DNA of 64,000 bases from contig NZ_JAWQLY010000004.1 in assembly GCF_033446685.1 (NCBI RefSeq), forward strand, positions 1 through 64,000, read 5' to 3'. This stretch comes from Modicisalibacter sp033446685. Lineage in GTDB: Bacteria; Pseudomonadota; Gammaproteobacteria; Pseudomonadales; Halomonadaceae. Within the stretch, counting starts at the first letter, position 1. Each line of letters begins with the position of its first letter. This document shows, in pieces, positions 1 to 9,307 of the stretch. The translations under genes and the position numbers were made by a program. The notes beneath the pieces were generated by a model. That model was not told the DNA's origin. It ran no database searches and worked only from the letters and a program-made list of their open reading frames with translations.

Positions 1-102
1 CGTCAGCTGTACATCGAGCGGGTGCTGCAGGCCGACGAGGGCTGCGACTTCGACTTCCTGGTCGGCTGTCGCGGCGCTGAGGTGCCCCGGCACTCGCATT
101 GA
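1..102 (+). CDS. C-terminal fragment of an unidentified protein
   Basis: The first 33 codons of the window read open in frame 1 and end at a TGA, giving the tail of a protein whose start lies outside the window. The fragment is acidic, ends in PRHSH, and is followed 33 bp later by a strong terminator, which supports it as the real end of a transcription unit. The fragment is too short to assign a family, so no function is proposed. Confidence 0.55.
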   Translation, partial: RQLYIERVLQADEGCDFDFLVGCRGAEVPRHSH

Positions 103-135
103 AGCGCTAGCGCCGGGTTAGCCAGGCAATAAAAA

Positions 136-167
136 GCGCCGCCGGTCAAAGCCGGCGGCGCTTTTTT
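136..167 (+). terminator. Intrinsic terminator after the partial gene
   Basis: A perfect 10-bp G+C-rich stem (GCGCCGCCGG with CCGGCGGCGC), a 6-nt loop and six T residues follow the partial gene. Five A residues before the stem mean it can also act on the minus strand, ending the ROK regulator transcript that runs toward it. Confidence 0.88.
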
Positions 168-228
168 GTCTGAATGGCTTTGGCTGGATTCGGCCGCGCA
201 GAGTATTCGAGCCGCCTTGCGTAGCGAC

Positions 229-1461
229 TCAGGACAGGGGCAGGGCGCTCGGCCGATCGGCTTGGACCAGCCTATGGTCGGCTGCCTTCAGGGCCAACTG
301 GATAGCGCCCATGCAGGTCATGTCGTGATCCCAGCCATAAATGGCGAGGCGCGTCTGGCCGATCAGCTCCTCGACCAGGGCATCATTCAGTGCCTGGTCG
401 AGACTGGGCTTGAGCTGCTCGTAGGCGCGCACGCCCGAACCGGTGATCAGTACCTGGTCGGGATTGAACAGGGCCAGCACGTTGGCGATGCCGGTACCCA
501 GCACATGACCCGCCTTGTCGAATATCTGCCTGGCGACCGGGTTGCCGTTCTCGGCGAGCCGGACCAGCGCTTGCATCTGTTCTTCCGAGGGATGGGCGCT
601 ATCGCCGGTGGGCAGCGGCAGCAATGTGTGAGCGTCCCGATAGAGGGCGTAGTCACTGATATAGGCCTCGATACAGCCGCGCTTGCCGCAGGCACAGAGC
701 GCACCGTTGGACTCGTACTTGGTATGCCCGAATTCCGCCGACGAGCCGTGCGCGCCGAGATAGGGCTTGCCATCGATCATGATCGCCATGCCCACCCCAT
801 AGCCGAGCATGATCACTGCCAGGTTGGGAATGTCCATGTAGTCGGGATGGCGGGTAATCGCCGCGGAGATGCAGTTGGCGTCGTTATCGAGTTGAACCGG
901 ACAGGCGAAACGGGCGCGAAGTGGCGAGACGATATCGACATTGCGCAGGGCGAAGGCCGGCGACCAGACGATGCTGCCGCGTACCGGGGAGACGATCCCC
1001 TGTACAGCCAGACAGATGCTGGCGACCGGGCCGCAGGTGGCCGCCAGGCGCCGGCTCAGGCCGTCGATGTGCTGGATCAACAGCTCGATCAGCGCCTCGG
1101 CCGTCAAGGCCAGCGTATCGACCGTCTGGGTGTCGCTGTAGTGCAGCTCGCCGCAGAAGTTGCCTATCGTGAAGCGCACTTCATTGATCGACAGCTTGAC
1201 GGTGATTACGCAGGCCGCATCGGGATCGAGGGCTATCAGCGTCTTGGGGCGGCCGCGATGACCGAGGTGCTGAGTGGATAATGGACGCTCGACGATGACA
1301 CCCCGCTCGAGCAGTTCGCCACTGATAGAGGTCACCGTCGCCGAACTCAACTGGTTGACGGCAGCCAGGTCGACGCGCGCCATGGCGCCATGGGCGCGCA
1401 ATGAACGGATCAGAGCCAGGGTGTTGTCGGTGCGTATCGAGTCGGTGACCGGGGCGACCAT
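229..1461 (-). CDS. ROK-family transcriptional repressor (XylR-like)
   Basis: This 410-aa protein has an N-terminal winged-helix DNA-binding region (about residues 10-65) followed by a ROK domain. The domain carries EFGH and the zinc-binding CACGKRGC signature near residue 255. The family comprises sugar-responsive repressors such as XylR, NagC and Mlc. It is transcribed divergently from the xylose dehydrogenase/ABC transporter operon, so it most likely represses that operon, with xylose or a xyloside as inducer (inference). An AGAGGT Shine-Dalgarno precedes the ATG. A palindrome 12 bp upstream of its start matches one in front of the operon, suggesting autoregulation. Confidence 0.88.
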   Translation of the reverse strand: MVAPVTDSIRTDNTLALIRSLRAHGAMARVDLAAVNQLSSATVTSISGELLERGVIVERPLSTQHLGHRGRPKTLIALDPDAACVITVKLSINEVRFTIGNFCGELHYSDTQTVDTLALTAEALIELLIQHIDGLSRRLAATCGPVASICLAVQGIVSPVRGSIVWSPAFALRNVDIVSPLRARFACPVQLDNDANCISAAITRHPDYMDIPNLAVIMLGYGVGMAIMIDGKPYLGAHGSSAEFGHTKYESNGALCACGKRGCIEAYISDYALYRDAHTLLPLPTGDSAHPSEEQMQALVRLAENGNPVARQIFDKAGHVLGTGIANVLALFNPDQVLITGSGVRAYEQLKPSLDQALNDALVEELIGQTRLAIYGWDHDMTCMGAIQLALKAADHRLVQADRPSALPLS

Positions 1462-1472
1462 GAAGTGACCTC

Positions 1473-1499
1473 TAATTAATTCATGATGCTAATTATATA
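1473..1499. promoter_or_regulatory. Putative ROK operator next to the repressor gene
   Basis: TAATTAATT and AATTATATA flank a 9-nt spacer. The 9-9-9 geometry and the core (AATT-CATG...AATT) match the element at 1642-1668. A+T-rich palindromes of this kind are typical ROK (NagC/Mlc/XylR) operators. Its place just upstream of the ROK start suggests autoregulation. Confidence 0.6.
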
Positions 1500-1641
1500 G
1501 CGTTCGATGCGCCAAGGGAAAATGCCATTTCTTAAGATTTAAGTTCGATAGATGGCTTATCAAGGTCTCCTTGTTGCTCGCCACAGCTTAAAAGCGCACT
1601 TTTTCGCCTTTAGTCGCAACGACTAAAGGGCCATGCTGGAT

Positions 1642-1668
1642 TATTTAATTCATGTGATAAATTAAATA
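1642..1668. promoter_or_regulatory. Putative ROK operator before the xylose operon
   Basis: Perfect 9-bp inverted repeat TATTTAATT / AATTAAATA around the spacer CATGTGATA. It lies about 105 bp before the dehydrogenase start. It shares arm sequence and spacing with the 1473-1499 site, so one regulator probably binds both. Confidence 0.65.
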
Positions 1669-1772
1669 CCGCATGCAGCTAGTCAATGGCTTGTGCGGTT
1701 GCTGCAGAGGCGCTAAGCACGAATCACCATGTCGCGCCGAAGACCGCAAAGCGAAGAAAAACAGGAGTCGGC

Positions 1773-2543
1773 ATGACCCACCCTTCAGCGCGATACCCCA
1801 GCCTCGACCAGCGCGTGGTCTTCGTTACTGGTGGCGGTAGCGGTATCGGCGCCGCCCTGACACGCGCCTTTCATCGCCAAGGCGCCCGGGTGGTGTTCGT
1901 CGATATCGCCAGGGAGGCGAGCGAAGCGCTGGTCGCGGAACTCGAGCAGGAAACCGGCCGTACCCCATGTTTCGAGTTCTGCGACATCCGGGATGTCGAG
2001 GCTCTGCAAGCCACCATCGTCCGGGTCGGCGAGACGCTTGGCCCCATTCGCGTGCTGATCAACAATGCCGCCAACGATGACCGCCACGATTGGCGCGATG
2101 TCGATGTGGCCTACTGGGACGAACGGATGTCGCTCAACCTGCGTCCGATGTTCTTCACCATCCAGGCCGTGGCCGAACAGATGCGCGAGGCGGGCGGCGG
2201 TTCGATCATCAACTTCGGCTCGATCAGCGTGCGTCTGGCGCTCGGTGATATGGCCGCCTATGTCAGCGCCAAGGCCGCAGTGCACGGGCTGACGCGCAGC
2301 TTGGCCCGCGACCTGGGTCCTCATGGAATTCGCGTCAACACCCTGGTGCCCGGCAGCATCATGACCGAGCGCCAGCTCGAGAAGTGGATCGGCCCCGAGG
2401 ACGAGGCCAGTATCCAGGCCCGTCAATGCCTGAAAGTGCGCCTGGAAGCCGAGCACATCGCGCCCACCGCGTTGTTTCTCGCCGCCGACGATAGCGCCCA
2501 GATCAGCGCCCAGGAGATCCCGGTCGACGGAGGCTGGGGATGA
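1773..2543 (+). CDS. xylB: D-xylose 1-dehydrogenase, SDR family (XylB-like)
   Basis: This 256-aa classical SDR likely oxidises D-xylose to xylonolactone with NAD+, the first step of the Weimberg/Dahms oxidative pathways. The cofactor motif TGGGSGIG is at residues 19-26, the catalytic Ser is in INFGSIS and the YxxxK pair is in YVSAK near residue 163. The Caulobacter XylB signature NDDRH and the QCLK segment are present. The start chosen has AGGAG 7 bp upstream; an in-frame ATG 29 codons earlier lacks a ribosome site. Its last four bases overlap the lactonase start (ATGA), so the two are translationally coupled. Substrate is inferred from family resemblance and neighbours. Confidence 0.85.
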   Translation: MTHPSARYPSLDQRVVFVTGGGSGIGAALTRAFHRQGARVVFVDIAREASEALVAELEQETGRTPCFEFCDIRDVEALQATIVRVGETLGPIRVLINNAANDDRHDWRDVDVAYWDERMSLNLRPMFFTIQAVAEQMREAGGGSIINFGSISVRLALGDMAAYVSAKAAVHGLTRSLARDLGPHGIRVNTLVPGSIMTERQLEKWIGPEDEASIQARQCLKVRLEAEHIAPTALFLAADDSAQISAQEIPVDGGWG

Positions 2544-3424
2544 GTGCGCCCACCGTCGCCGTCGCGCTCGACATGAGCCTGGGCGAGAGCCCCGTGTGGG
2601 ACGCGGCGAACGAGTGTCTCCACTGGCTGGATATCAATCATGGGCTGGTTTACAGCTGGCGGCCCGGGAGCGGCGTCGCTCCGTATAGTGTCGCGCTGGG
2701 CGAGCCGCTGGGCTGCTTGGCGTTGGGCGATACGGGGCTGGTCGTCGCCGCACGCTCGGGGATCTATCGGCTGGACCCTGCCAGCGGTGAAAAAGCGTTG
2801 ATCGTCGCCAACCCCGAATGGCTCGACGAGTCCGGTAACCGCTTCAACGACGGCCGCTGCGATCCGCTCGGGCGGTTCTGGGTGGGCACGATCGACGCCG
2901 CCGAGGAAGCACCGAGTGCCAACCTGTATCGCCTGGACGGCGAATGTCTCACACCGGTGAGAGGCGCGCTGGCCATCTCCAACGGCCTGGCATTCAGCCC
3001 GGATGGTCGCTTCGCCTACCACACCGATTCGCCAACCCGCCAGGTATGGCGTTACGCCTTCGATGCCGAACGCGGCACGCTCGAGGCGGGTGAGCCATGG
3101 ATCGACCTGGCGCATCACGGCCTGCCCGGAGTGCCGGACGGCGCCGCGGTGGACAGCCAGGGCGACTACTGGTGCGCACTCTACGGAGGCGGTCAGGTCG
3201 CCAGGTTCGACAGCCGCGGCGTTTTCCTTGAAAGCCACGCACTGCCGTGCCCGCACCCCACCATGGTGGCTTTCGGAGGAACCGACCGGAAGACGCTTTA
3301 CATCACCACCGCCACTCAGCACCTGAGTGACGACGAAAAACACCACCAATGGCCGTCGGCGGGCAGCTTGTTCGCCATGCCCGCGCCCAACCCGGGGCTG
3401 GTCGAACCGCGCGTCACGCGCTGA
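2540..3424 (+). CDS. xylC: SMP-30/gluconolactonase family xylonolactonase
   Basis: This 294-aa six-bladed beta-propeller lactonase probably opens xylonolactone to xylonate. The metal-ligand segments of the SMP-30 family are visible: Glu in LGESPVWD near residue 12, Asn in GNRFNDGR, Asn in ISNGLAFSPDG and Asp in VPDGAAVDSQG. It overlaps the dehydrogenase by 4 bp and precedes the transporter genes, matching the XylB-XylC pairing known in Caulobacter. L-arabinolactone or another aldonolactone is possible. Confidence 0.83.
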   Translation: MSAPTVAVALDMSLGESPVWDAANECLHWLDINHGLVYSWRPGSGVAPYSVALGEPLGCLALGDTGLVVAARSGIYRLDPASGEKALIVANPEWLDESGNRFNDGRCDPLGRFWVGTIDAAEEAPSANLYRLDGECLTPVRGALAISNGLAFSPDGRFAYHTDSPTRQVWRYAFDAERGTLEAGEPWIDLAHHGLPGVPDGAAVDSQGDYWCALYGGGQVARFDSRGVFLESHALPCPHPTMVAFGGTDRKTLYITTATQHLSDDEKHHQWPSAGSLFAMPAPNPGLVEPRVTR

Positions 3425-3467
3425 GCGACCGCCCATGCCACGCCCCAACAACAAGACGGGAGTAGCC

Positions 3468-4733
3468 ATGTTAAGCCATCCCAGAAAGACCCTGATGATC
3501 GTCTCCGTCGCTACACTGCTCGGCTCCGCGCAGTCGGCGATGGCGGATACCACCATCCGCGTGATGCGTGTGGAAATCAGCCAGGTCGAGAAGGACTACT
3601 ACGCCGAGATCGCTCGTGAATTCGAGAAAAGCCATCCCGGCGTGACCATCGAACTCGACTACCTCTCCAACGAGGCCTACAAGTCGAAACTGCCCACCTT
3701 GCTGCAGTCCGACCAACGCCCGGACATCTTCTACAGCTGGGGTGGCGAGGCCTTGAAGGAGAAGGTCGAGGCCGGCTTCGTCAAGGACCTGACCGCGGCC
3801 ATGCAGGACGGCTGGCAGGCGCGTTTCCCGGACTCGGCGATCGATGCCTTCACCATCGACGGCAAGATCTACGGCGCACCGCTGTACGTGACCGAGGTGG
3901 GCTTGTGGACCAACACCGCGCTGACCGAGAAGGCCGGCGTGGATGTCGACGCCATCGACACCTGGCAGGATTTCCTCGACGCCGTCACCACGCTCAAGAA
4001 GGCCGGCGTCACGCCGATCGTGGTGGGGGCCAAGGATGGCTGGCCGATGCACTTCTACTGGGGCAGCCTGGCCACGCGGCTGGCCGGCCAGCAGGGCTTC
4101 AAGACCGCCAAGGCGGGCGAGGGCGAAGGTTTCGCCGCGCCGCCTTTCGTCCAGGCCGGCGAGAAGCTCAAGCAGCTGGCCGATCTCGAGCCGTTCCAGC
4201 CCGGCTTCATGGCCACCACCTATGAACGCGCCAGCGGTATGTTCGGCGATGGCAAGGCGGCCTTCCATCTGATGGGGGATTGGGACTATCTGCCCTCGAA
4301 GCAGCGCTCGGTGAGCGGGGAAGGGGTGCCGGACGAGGACCTGCGCTTCATCTCGTTCCCCAGCGTGGAAGGCGGGCAGGGCAACGAGGCGACCTTCGGC
4401 GGGCTGAACGGCTGGGCAGTCACGCACGACGCTCCCGAGATGGCGGTGACCTTTCTCAAGAGCCTGTTGAGCCTGGAAAATCAGCGCGAGGCGGCCAAGC
4501 GCGGCATCTTCGTGCCGATCGTCAAGGGCGCGGAGAAGGCGCTGGCGACGCCCTACGGCCGCAAGGTGGCCAGGGATATCGAGCAGGCCTCCTATCATCA
4601 GATATTTCTCGATCATGACCTGGGCGTTTCGGTCGGCGCGACGGTGAACGACATCAGCACCGACATCGCTCAGGGCGTGACCAGCCCCCAAGAAGCGGCC
4701 GAACGTGTCGAGGAAGCCTGGCAGTTCCGTTAA
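3468..4733 (+). CDS. ABC sugar transporter, periplasmic binding protein
   Basis: The 421-aa protein is an extracellular solute-binding protein of the CUT1 class (family 1). It has an N-terminal signal peptide with a positive start, a hydrophobic core and an AMA|D cleavage site near residue 25. It should capture the sugar (xylose oligomers are suggested by the adjacent beta-xylosidase) and deliver it to the two permeases that follow. The ATG chosen has GGGAG 6 bp upstream and is the only start that gives a clean signal peptide. Confidence 0.88.
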   Translation: MLSHPRKTLMIVSVATLLGSAQSAMADTTIRVMRVEISQVEKDYYAEIAREFEKSHPGVTIELDYLSNEAYKSKLPTLLQSDQRPDIFYSWGGEALKEKVEAGFVKDLTAAMQDGWQARFPDSAIDAFTIDGKIYGAPLYVTEVGLWTNTALTEKAGVDVDAIDTWQDFLDAVTTLKKAGVTPIVVGAKDGWPMHFYWGSLATRLAGQQGFKTAKAGEGEGFAAPPFVQAGEKLKQLADLEPFQPGFMATTYERASGMFGDGKAAFHLMGDWDYLPSKQRSVSGEGVPDEDLRFISFPSVEGGQGNEATFGGLNGWAVTHDAPEMAVTFLKSLLSLENQREAAKRGIFVPIVKGAEKALATPYGRKVARDIEQASYHQIFLDHDLGVSVGATVNDISTDIAQGVTSPQEAAERVEEAWQFR

Positions 4734-4793
4734 GCGTGCCTTTCGCCGGGGCCGGCCACGGCCCCCCGTCGAGCCTCTCACCGGGTGTCTGAG

Positions 4794-5717
4794 ATGATTA
4801 CATCGTCGTATTCCCCCTCCGGCTGGCGTCACCGGCTGCGGCGCGGCCGCGCCAGTGGCCGGCTGAGTGCCGTGCTGCTGCTGTTGCCGCCGGCGCTGAT
4901 CCTGTTTTCACTGTTCGTCATCCTGCCCTTGGCGGATGCCGCCTATTACAGCCTGTTCGACTGGAACGGCTACGCTGCGCCCAGCGACTTCGTGGGAGCG
5001 CAGAACTATCAGCGTCTGCTGGGACATTCGATCTTCCATACGGCGCTATGGAATACCGCTCAGCTGGTCATTGTCTCGCTGCTGGTGCAATTGCCGCTGG
5101 CGTTGGGCCTGGCACTGCTGATCTATCGCAAGACACCGACCAACGCATTGTTCCGGTTGGTGTTCTTCCTTCCCTATATCCTCGCCGAAGTGGCCGCCGG
5201 GCTGATCTGGAGTTTCGTCTTCGATGGCGAGTACGGGGTGACGGCCCAGCTGTTCCATGCCCTGGACATGGAGTCGGTGTACATCCTCGCCGAGCGCCAA
5301 TGGGCGTTCGCCGCGATCATGACGGTCATCGTGTGGAAGTATTTCGGCTTCCACATGATGATCTATATCGCCGCCCTGCAGGGGGTGCCGAAAGACCTCG
5401 TCGAGGCCGCGCGTCTCGAGGGCGCCGGCCCCTGGCAGATCGCCCGCCACGTCCAGGTGCCGATGATCAAGCACGCCATCGTGGTCAGCGTGTTCTTCGC
5501 GCTGATCGGTTCGCTGCAGATCTTCGACATCATCATTCCACTGACCAACGGCGGTCCGTCTAACAGTACCCATACCATCGTCACCTACCTGTATACCTTC
5601 GGCCTGACCCGGTTGAAGATCGGCTTCGGCAGTGCCGCCGCCATCTTCCTGTTCGTCATCGCCATGCTGATCGCCTTCTTCTACCAGCGCCACACGACGG
5701 CCAAGGAGGGCACATGA
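4794..5717 (+). CDS. ABC sugar transporter permease (MalF/UgpA type)
   Basis: This inner-membrane permease of about 307 aa has six predicted hydrophobic segments and the cytoplasmic EAA loop (EAARLEGAGPWQIARHVQVP) that docks the ATPase. The ATG at 4794 is used; a GTG three codons upstream is an alternative and neither has a strong ribosome site. Its stop overlaps the start of the second permease (ATGA), as is common for MalF/MalG-type pairs. Confidence 0.87.
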   Translation: MITSSYSPSGWRHRLRRGRASGRLSAVLLLLPPALILFSLFVILPLADAAYYSLFDWNGYAAPSDFVGAQNYQRLLGHSIFHTALWNTAQLVIVSLLVQLPLALGLALLIYRKTPTNALFRLVFFLPYILAEVAAGLIWSFVFDGEYGVTAQLFHALDMESVYILAERQWAFAAIMTVIVWKYFGFHMMIYIAALQGVPKDLVEAARLEGAGPWQIARHVQVPMIKHAIVVSVFFALIGSLQIFDIIIPLTNGGPSNSTHTIVTYLYTFGLTRLKIGFGSAAAIFLFVIAMLIAFFYQRHTTAKEGT

Positions 5718-6544
5718 GCCGGCTGTTCCTGCTGCGCAACAGCTTGCGGGTGATCGTGCTGCTGGTCGTTGCCGGCTTCGTCATCGGCCCGCTGCTGGCG
5801 GCGTTCTTCGGCGGCTTCAAGAGCAATGCGCAACTGCGCACCAATCCGCTGGGATTGCCGGCCAGCTGGGACGTCAGCCACTACGTGGGCATCCTCGAAG
5901 ACCCCAGCTTCTGGCAGTACCTGGGCAACTCGCTGCTGATCTCGTCGGCGACGGTTATTCTGACGCTGATCGTCGGGGCGGCGGCGGCCTACGTGTTCTC
6001 GCACATCCGTTTCTTCGGCGCGCGCATGCTGCACTCCTACCTGCTGCTGGGGCTGATGTTCCCGTTTGCGGCGGCGATCCTGCCGCTGTTCATCAAGGTG
6101 CGGGATCTGGGGCTGCTGGACACCTACTGGGCGGTGATCCTGCCGCAGACGGCCTTCGGCCTGTCGCTGGCGATCCTGCTGTTCAAGGCGTTCTTCGACC
6201 AGTTGCCGCGCGAGCTGTTCGAAGCGGCCTACGTCGACGGCTGCAGCTATCTGCGTTTCTTCTGGTCGTTCACGCTGCCGCTGTCGACGCCGATTCTCGC
6301 CACGGTCGGGGTGTTCGTCTTCGTGCAGAGCTGGAACAACTTCCTGTTGCCGCTGGTGGTTTTCAATACCGAGTCCGTCTACACCTGGCCGCTGGGCATG
6401 ATGCAGTTCCGCGGCGAGTACCTGACCCAATGGAACCTGATCCTGGCGTTCGTTTCGCTGACCATCCTGCCCGCCATCGTGTTCTTCCTGGCGGCGCAGA
6501 AATACATCGTCGCCGGGCTCACCGGCGGCTCCGTGAAGGGGTGA
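5714..6544 (+). CDS. ABC sugar transporter permease (MalG/UgpE type)
   Basis: This 276-aa second permease has an N-terminal membrane segment, several further hydrophobic helices and the EAA loop EAAYVDGCSYLRFFWSFTLP. It overlaps the first permease by four bases and ends 3 bp before the beta-xylosidase start, so it belongs to the same transcript. It forms the heterodimeric membrane channel with the preceding gene. Confidence 0.88.
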   Translation: MSRLFLLRNSLRVIVLLVVAGFVIGPLLAAFFGGFKSNAQLRTNPLGLPASWDVSHYVGILEDPSFWQYLGNSLLISSATVILTLIVGAAAAYVFSHIRFFGARMLHSYLLLGLMFPFAAAILPLFIKVRDLGLLDTYWAVILPQTAFGLSLAILLFKAFFDQLPRELFEAAYVDGCSYLRFFWSFTLPLSTPILATVGVFVFVQSWNNFLLPLVVFNTESVYTWPLGMMQFRGEYLTQWNLILAFVSLTILPAIVFFLAAQKYIVAGLTGGSVKG

Positions 6545-6547
6545 GGC

Positions 6548-8188
6548 ATGACCGCCACGTTCACCAATCCCATTCTCCCGGGCTTCAACCCGGACCCCTC
6601 GATCTGCCGGGTGGGCGAGGACTACTACATCGCCACCTCGACCTTCGAATGGTACCCCGGGGTACAGATCCATCATTCGACGGATCTGGTCAACTGGCGG
6701 CTGGTGCGCCGGCCGCTCGAGCGGCCCGCCCAGCTCGACATGCGCGGCAATCCCGATTCCTGCGGCATCTGGGCGCCTTGCCTGAGTCATGCACAGGGCC
6801 GCTTCTGGCTGATCTATACCGACATGAAGCGCTACGAGGGCCACTTCAAGGATGGGCTCAACTACATGGTCAGCGCGCCGAGCATCGAGGGCCCGTGGAG
6901 CGATCCGGTGTTTCTCAACGCCAGCGGTTTCGATCCGTCGCTGTTCCATGACGACGACGGACGCCACTGGCTGCTCAACCTGAAGTGGGACTATCGCCAG
7001 GCGGCGGGCCCGGACCGCTTCGGCGGCATCGTGCTGCAGGAGTACGATGCCAAGGCGCAGACGCTGACCGGCCCGAGCCATACGATCTTCGCCGGCACCG
7101 ACATGAAATTGACCGAGGGCCCGCATCTGTACCGGCGCGACGGCTGGTATCACCTGCTGGTCGCCGAGGGCGGCACGGGCTATGGCCATGCGGTGACCAT
7201 GGCCCGGTCAAGGTCGATCACCGGCCCCTACGAGGTGCACCCGGACAATCCGGTGCTGACCTCGCGGGGCGATGAAACCCTCGCGCTGCAGCGCGCGGGC
7301 CACGCCGACCTGGTCGATACGCCGGCGGGCGAGACCTGGCTGGTGCATCTCTGTGGGCGGCCGCTGCCGGGCACCCAGCGTTCGCCGCTGGGCCGCGAAA
7401 CGGCCCTGCAACGGGTGCGTTGGGACGACGATGGCTGGTTGCGCCTGACGGCTGGTGACAGTGCCCCGGCGGCCGAGTTGGCGGCGCCGGGCGGTGCGGC
7501 GCCCCGGCCGCCCGAGCGCGAGGAGAACCACGCTTTCGACAACGCGACCTTGCCGATGGCCTTTCAATGGTTGCGCACGCCGTATCCCGAGCGACTGTTC
7601 TCGCTGACCGAGCGGCCCGGGTACTTGCGCCTCTACGGTCGCCAGTCGCCGGGCTCGTGGTTCGAGCAGGCGCTGGTCGCGCGACGCCGCGACGCCTTCC
7701 TCTGCGAGGCGGAGACCACGCTCGAATTCGCCCCCGAGGACTATCAGCAGTGCGCCGGGCTGATCGCCTACTACAACCGCTTCAAGTTCCACTATCTGGC
7801 GGTCACCCGCGACGATGCCGGCCGGCGCGTGCTGACCATCCTGAGCTGCGCCGATAATTGGCCGAGCGGCGATCTCGACTTCCCCCTGGCCGCTCCGGTG
7901 GTACTCGACGAGGCCACGCCGGTGCGCCTGGGCCTGACGATGGACGGCGCCAGCCTCAAGTTTCGCTACGCCGAGGGTGCCGGCGAGTGGCGGTCGATCG
8001 GTCCGACGCTGGATGCCGGAATGCTTTCCGACGAGGGGGCGGGGCGCGCCCACGGCTATTTCACCGGCACCTTCCTGGGCATGGCGGCGCACGATATCAG
8101 TGGGCGCGGCCTGCCGGCGGACTTCAGCGCGTTTCGCTACACCCGGTCCGAGCCACAGACGACCGGCAATGACTTACCGAGAGGATGA
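6548..8188 (+). CDS. Glycoside hydrolase family 43 beta-xylosidase
   Basis: This 546-aa protein has no signal peptide, so it should act in the cytoplasm on imported xylo-oligosaccharides. The N-terminal five-bladed propeller shows the family's acidic residues: Asp in FNPDPSI near residue 15 (base), Asp in GFDPSLF near residue 127 (pKa modulator) and Glu in TEGPHLY near residue 187 (acid). The C-terminal half (from about 325) resembles the beta-sandwich domain of XynB-type enzymes. It sits between permease and ATPase genes with 3-4 bp gaps, linking uptake to hydrolysis and then oxidation of released xylose. Related GH43 enzymes also have arabinofuranosidase activity. Confidence 0.9.
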   Translation: MTATFTNPILPGFNPDPSICRVGEDYYIATSTFEWYPGVQIHHSTDLVNWRLVRRPLERPAQLDMRGNPDSCGIWAPCLSHAQGRFWLIYTDMKRYEGHFKDGLNYMVSAPSIEGPWSDPVFLNASGFDPSLFHDDDGRHWLLNLKWDYRQAAGPDRFGGIVLQEYDAKAQTLTGPSHTIFAGTDMKLTEGPHLYRRDGWYHLLVAEGGTGYGHAVTMARSRSITGPYEVHPDNPVLTSRGDETLALQRAGHADLVDTPAGETWLVHLCGRPLPGTQRSPLGRETALQRVRWDDDGWLRLTAGDSAPAAELAAPGGAAPRPPEREENHAFDNATLPMAFQWLRTPYPERLFSLTERPGYLRLYGRQSPGSWFEQALVARRRDAFLCEAETTLEFAPEDYQQCAGLIAYYNRFKFHYLAVTRDDAGRRVLTILSCADNWPSGDLDFPLAAPVVLDEATPVRLGLTMDGASLKFRYAEGAGEWRSIGPTLDAGMLSDEGAGRAHGYFTGTFLGMAAHDISGRGLPADFSAFRYTRSEPQTTGNDLPRG

Positions 8189-8192
8189 CTCC

Positions 8193-9221
8193 ATGGCCGA
8201 CGTGACCCTGAGTGGAATTCGCAAGCGCTTCAAGGGCGGTGCGGAGGTGATCCCCGACATGAACCTGGCGATCGACGACGGCAGCTTCACCGTGCTGGTG
8301 GGGCCATCGGGGTGTGGCAAGTCCACACTCTTGCGCATCATCGCCGGACTCGAGACCGCCAGCGAAGGCACGGTATCGATCAGTGGCCGCGACGTGACCC
8401 AGGAGGAACCCGCCGAGCGCAACGTGGCGATGGTCTTCCAGTCCTATGCGCTCTATCCGCACATGAGCGTGGCCCGCAACATCGACTTCGGCATGCGCCT
8501 GGCCAAGGTGCCCGTCGAGGCGCGCAAGGCCAAGGTCGCCGAGGCGGCCCGCTTGCTCAACCTCGAGGAGTATCTCGATCGCAAGCCGGCGGCGCTTTCA
8601 GGCGGGCAGCGTCAGCGCGTGGCGATCGGCCGGGCCATCGTGCGCAATCCGGGAGTCTTCCTGTTCGACGAGCCGCTCTCCAACCTGGATGCGTCACTGC
8701 GCAACCGCATGCGCGTCGAACTGGCCGAACTCCACCAGCGGCTCGGCGCGACGATGATCTACGTTACCCACGACCAGGTCGAGGCGATGACCCTGGCCGA
8801 TCGGATCGTGGTCATGAACGGCGGACGCATCGAGCAGGCGGGGACCCCGATGGAGCTCTACATGCGCCCCATGACGCGCTTCGTGGCCGGGTTCATCGGC
8901 TCGCCGCGCATGAACCTGATCGGGGGCGCGACCGCGCAAGCGCATGGCGCGCATACGCTGGGAGTGAGACCCGAGCATATCGATGTCAGCCGCGAGCAGG
9001 GCACTTGGCGCGGTCGCGTGCGGGTGATCGAAAAGCTCGGCGCCGATACCTTCGCCTATGTCGACGGCGAGGATCTGGGCGATCTGATCGTGCGCTTGCC
9101 GGGCGACGACCCGACGATAGCCGGCGAGTCGCTGTGGCTGACGCCGCGAGCCGATTCGCTGCATTGCTTCGATAGTGGCGGGATGCGCATCGAGGCGTCG
9201 CCGGTGGCGTCGGGCTTTTAA
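8193..9221 (+). CDS. ABC transporter ATP-binding protein (UgpC/MalK type)
   Basis: This 342-aa ATPase powers the sugar importer encoded upstream. It shows Walker A GPSGCGKST, signature LSGGQRQRVAIGRA, Walker B FLFDEPLSNLD and the switch His in THDQVEAMTL. A C-terminal TOBE/MalK-type regulatory domain follows (from about residue 235). The ATG at 8193 is preceded by AGAGG and gives the family's usual N-terminus. It completes the transporter, 4 bp after the xylosidase. Confidence 0.92.
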   Translation: MADVTLSGIRKRFKGGAEVIPDMNLAIDDGSFTVLVGPSGCGKSTLLRIIAGLETASEGTVSISGRDVTQEEPAERNVAMVFQSYALYPHMSVARNIDFGMRLAKVPVEARKAKVAEAARLLNLEEYLDRKPAALSGGQRQRVAIGRAIVRNPGVFLFDEPLSNLDASLRNRMRVELAELHQRLGATMIYVTHDQVEAMTLADRIVVMNGGRIEQAGTPMELYMRPMTRFVAGFIGSPRMNLIGGATAQAHGAHTLGVRPEHIDVSREQGTWRGRVRVIEKLGADTFAYVDGEDLGDLIVRLPGDDPTIAGESLWLTPRADSLHCFDSGGMRIEASPVASGF

Positions 9222-9232
9222 GGCTATCGGTG

Positions 9233-9245
9233 TATGTTGAACATA
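9233..9245. promoter_or_regulatory. Putative GntR/FadR-type operator before the dehydratase
   Basis: TATGTTGAACATA is a perfect palindrome (6-1-6) containing the GT-N3-AC core of FadR-family operators. Twelve of its bases recur upstream of the gntR gene at 11950-11961. A weaker relative, ATGTTTGACTTA, lies at 9254-9265. This gives the dehydratase its own control point inside the sugar operon. Confidence 0.62.
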
Positions 9246-9307
9246 CGAAAGATATGTTTGACTTACGTTCAGCCAATCCCGGCGCCCAGCAAGGACAAGG
9301 AGCTGAC

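Noticed and set aside
166..1281. Long plus-strand open frame opposite the ROK repressor
   Set aside because: It is antisense to a clearly conserved gene, lacks a ribosome site and is rich in residues typical of antisense frames in G+C-rich DNA.
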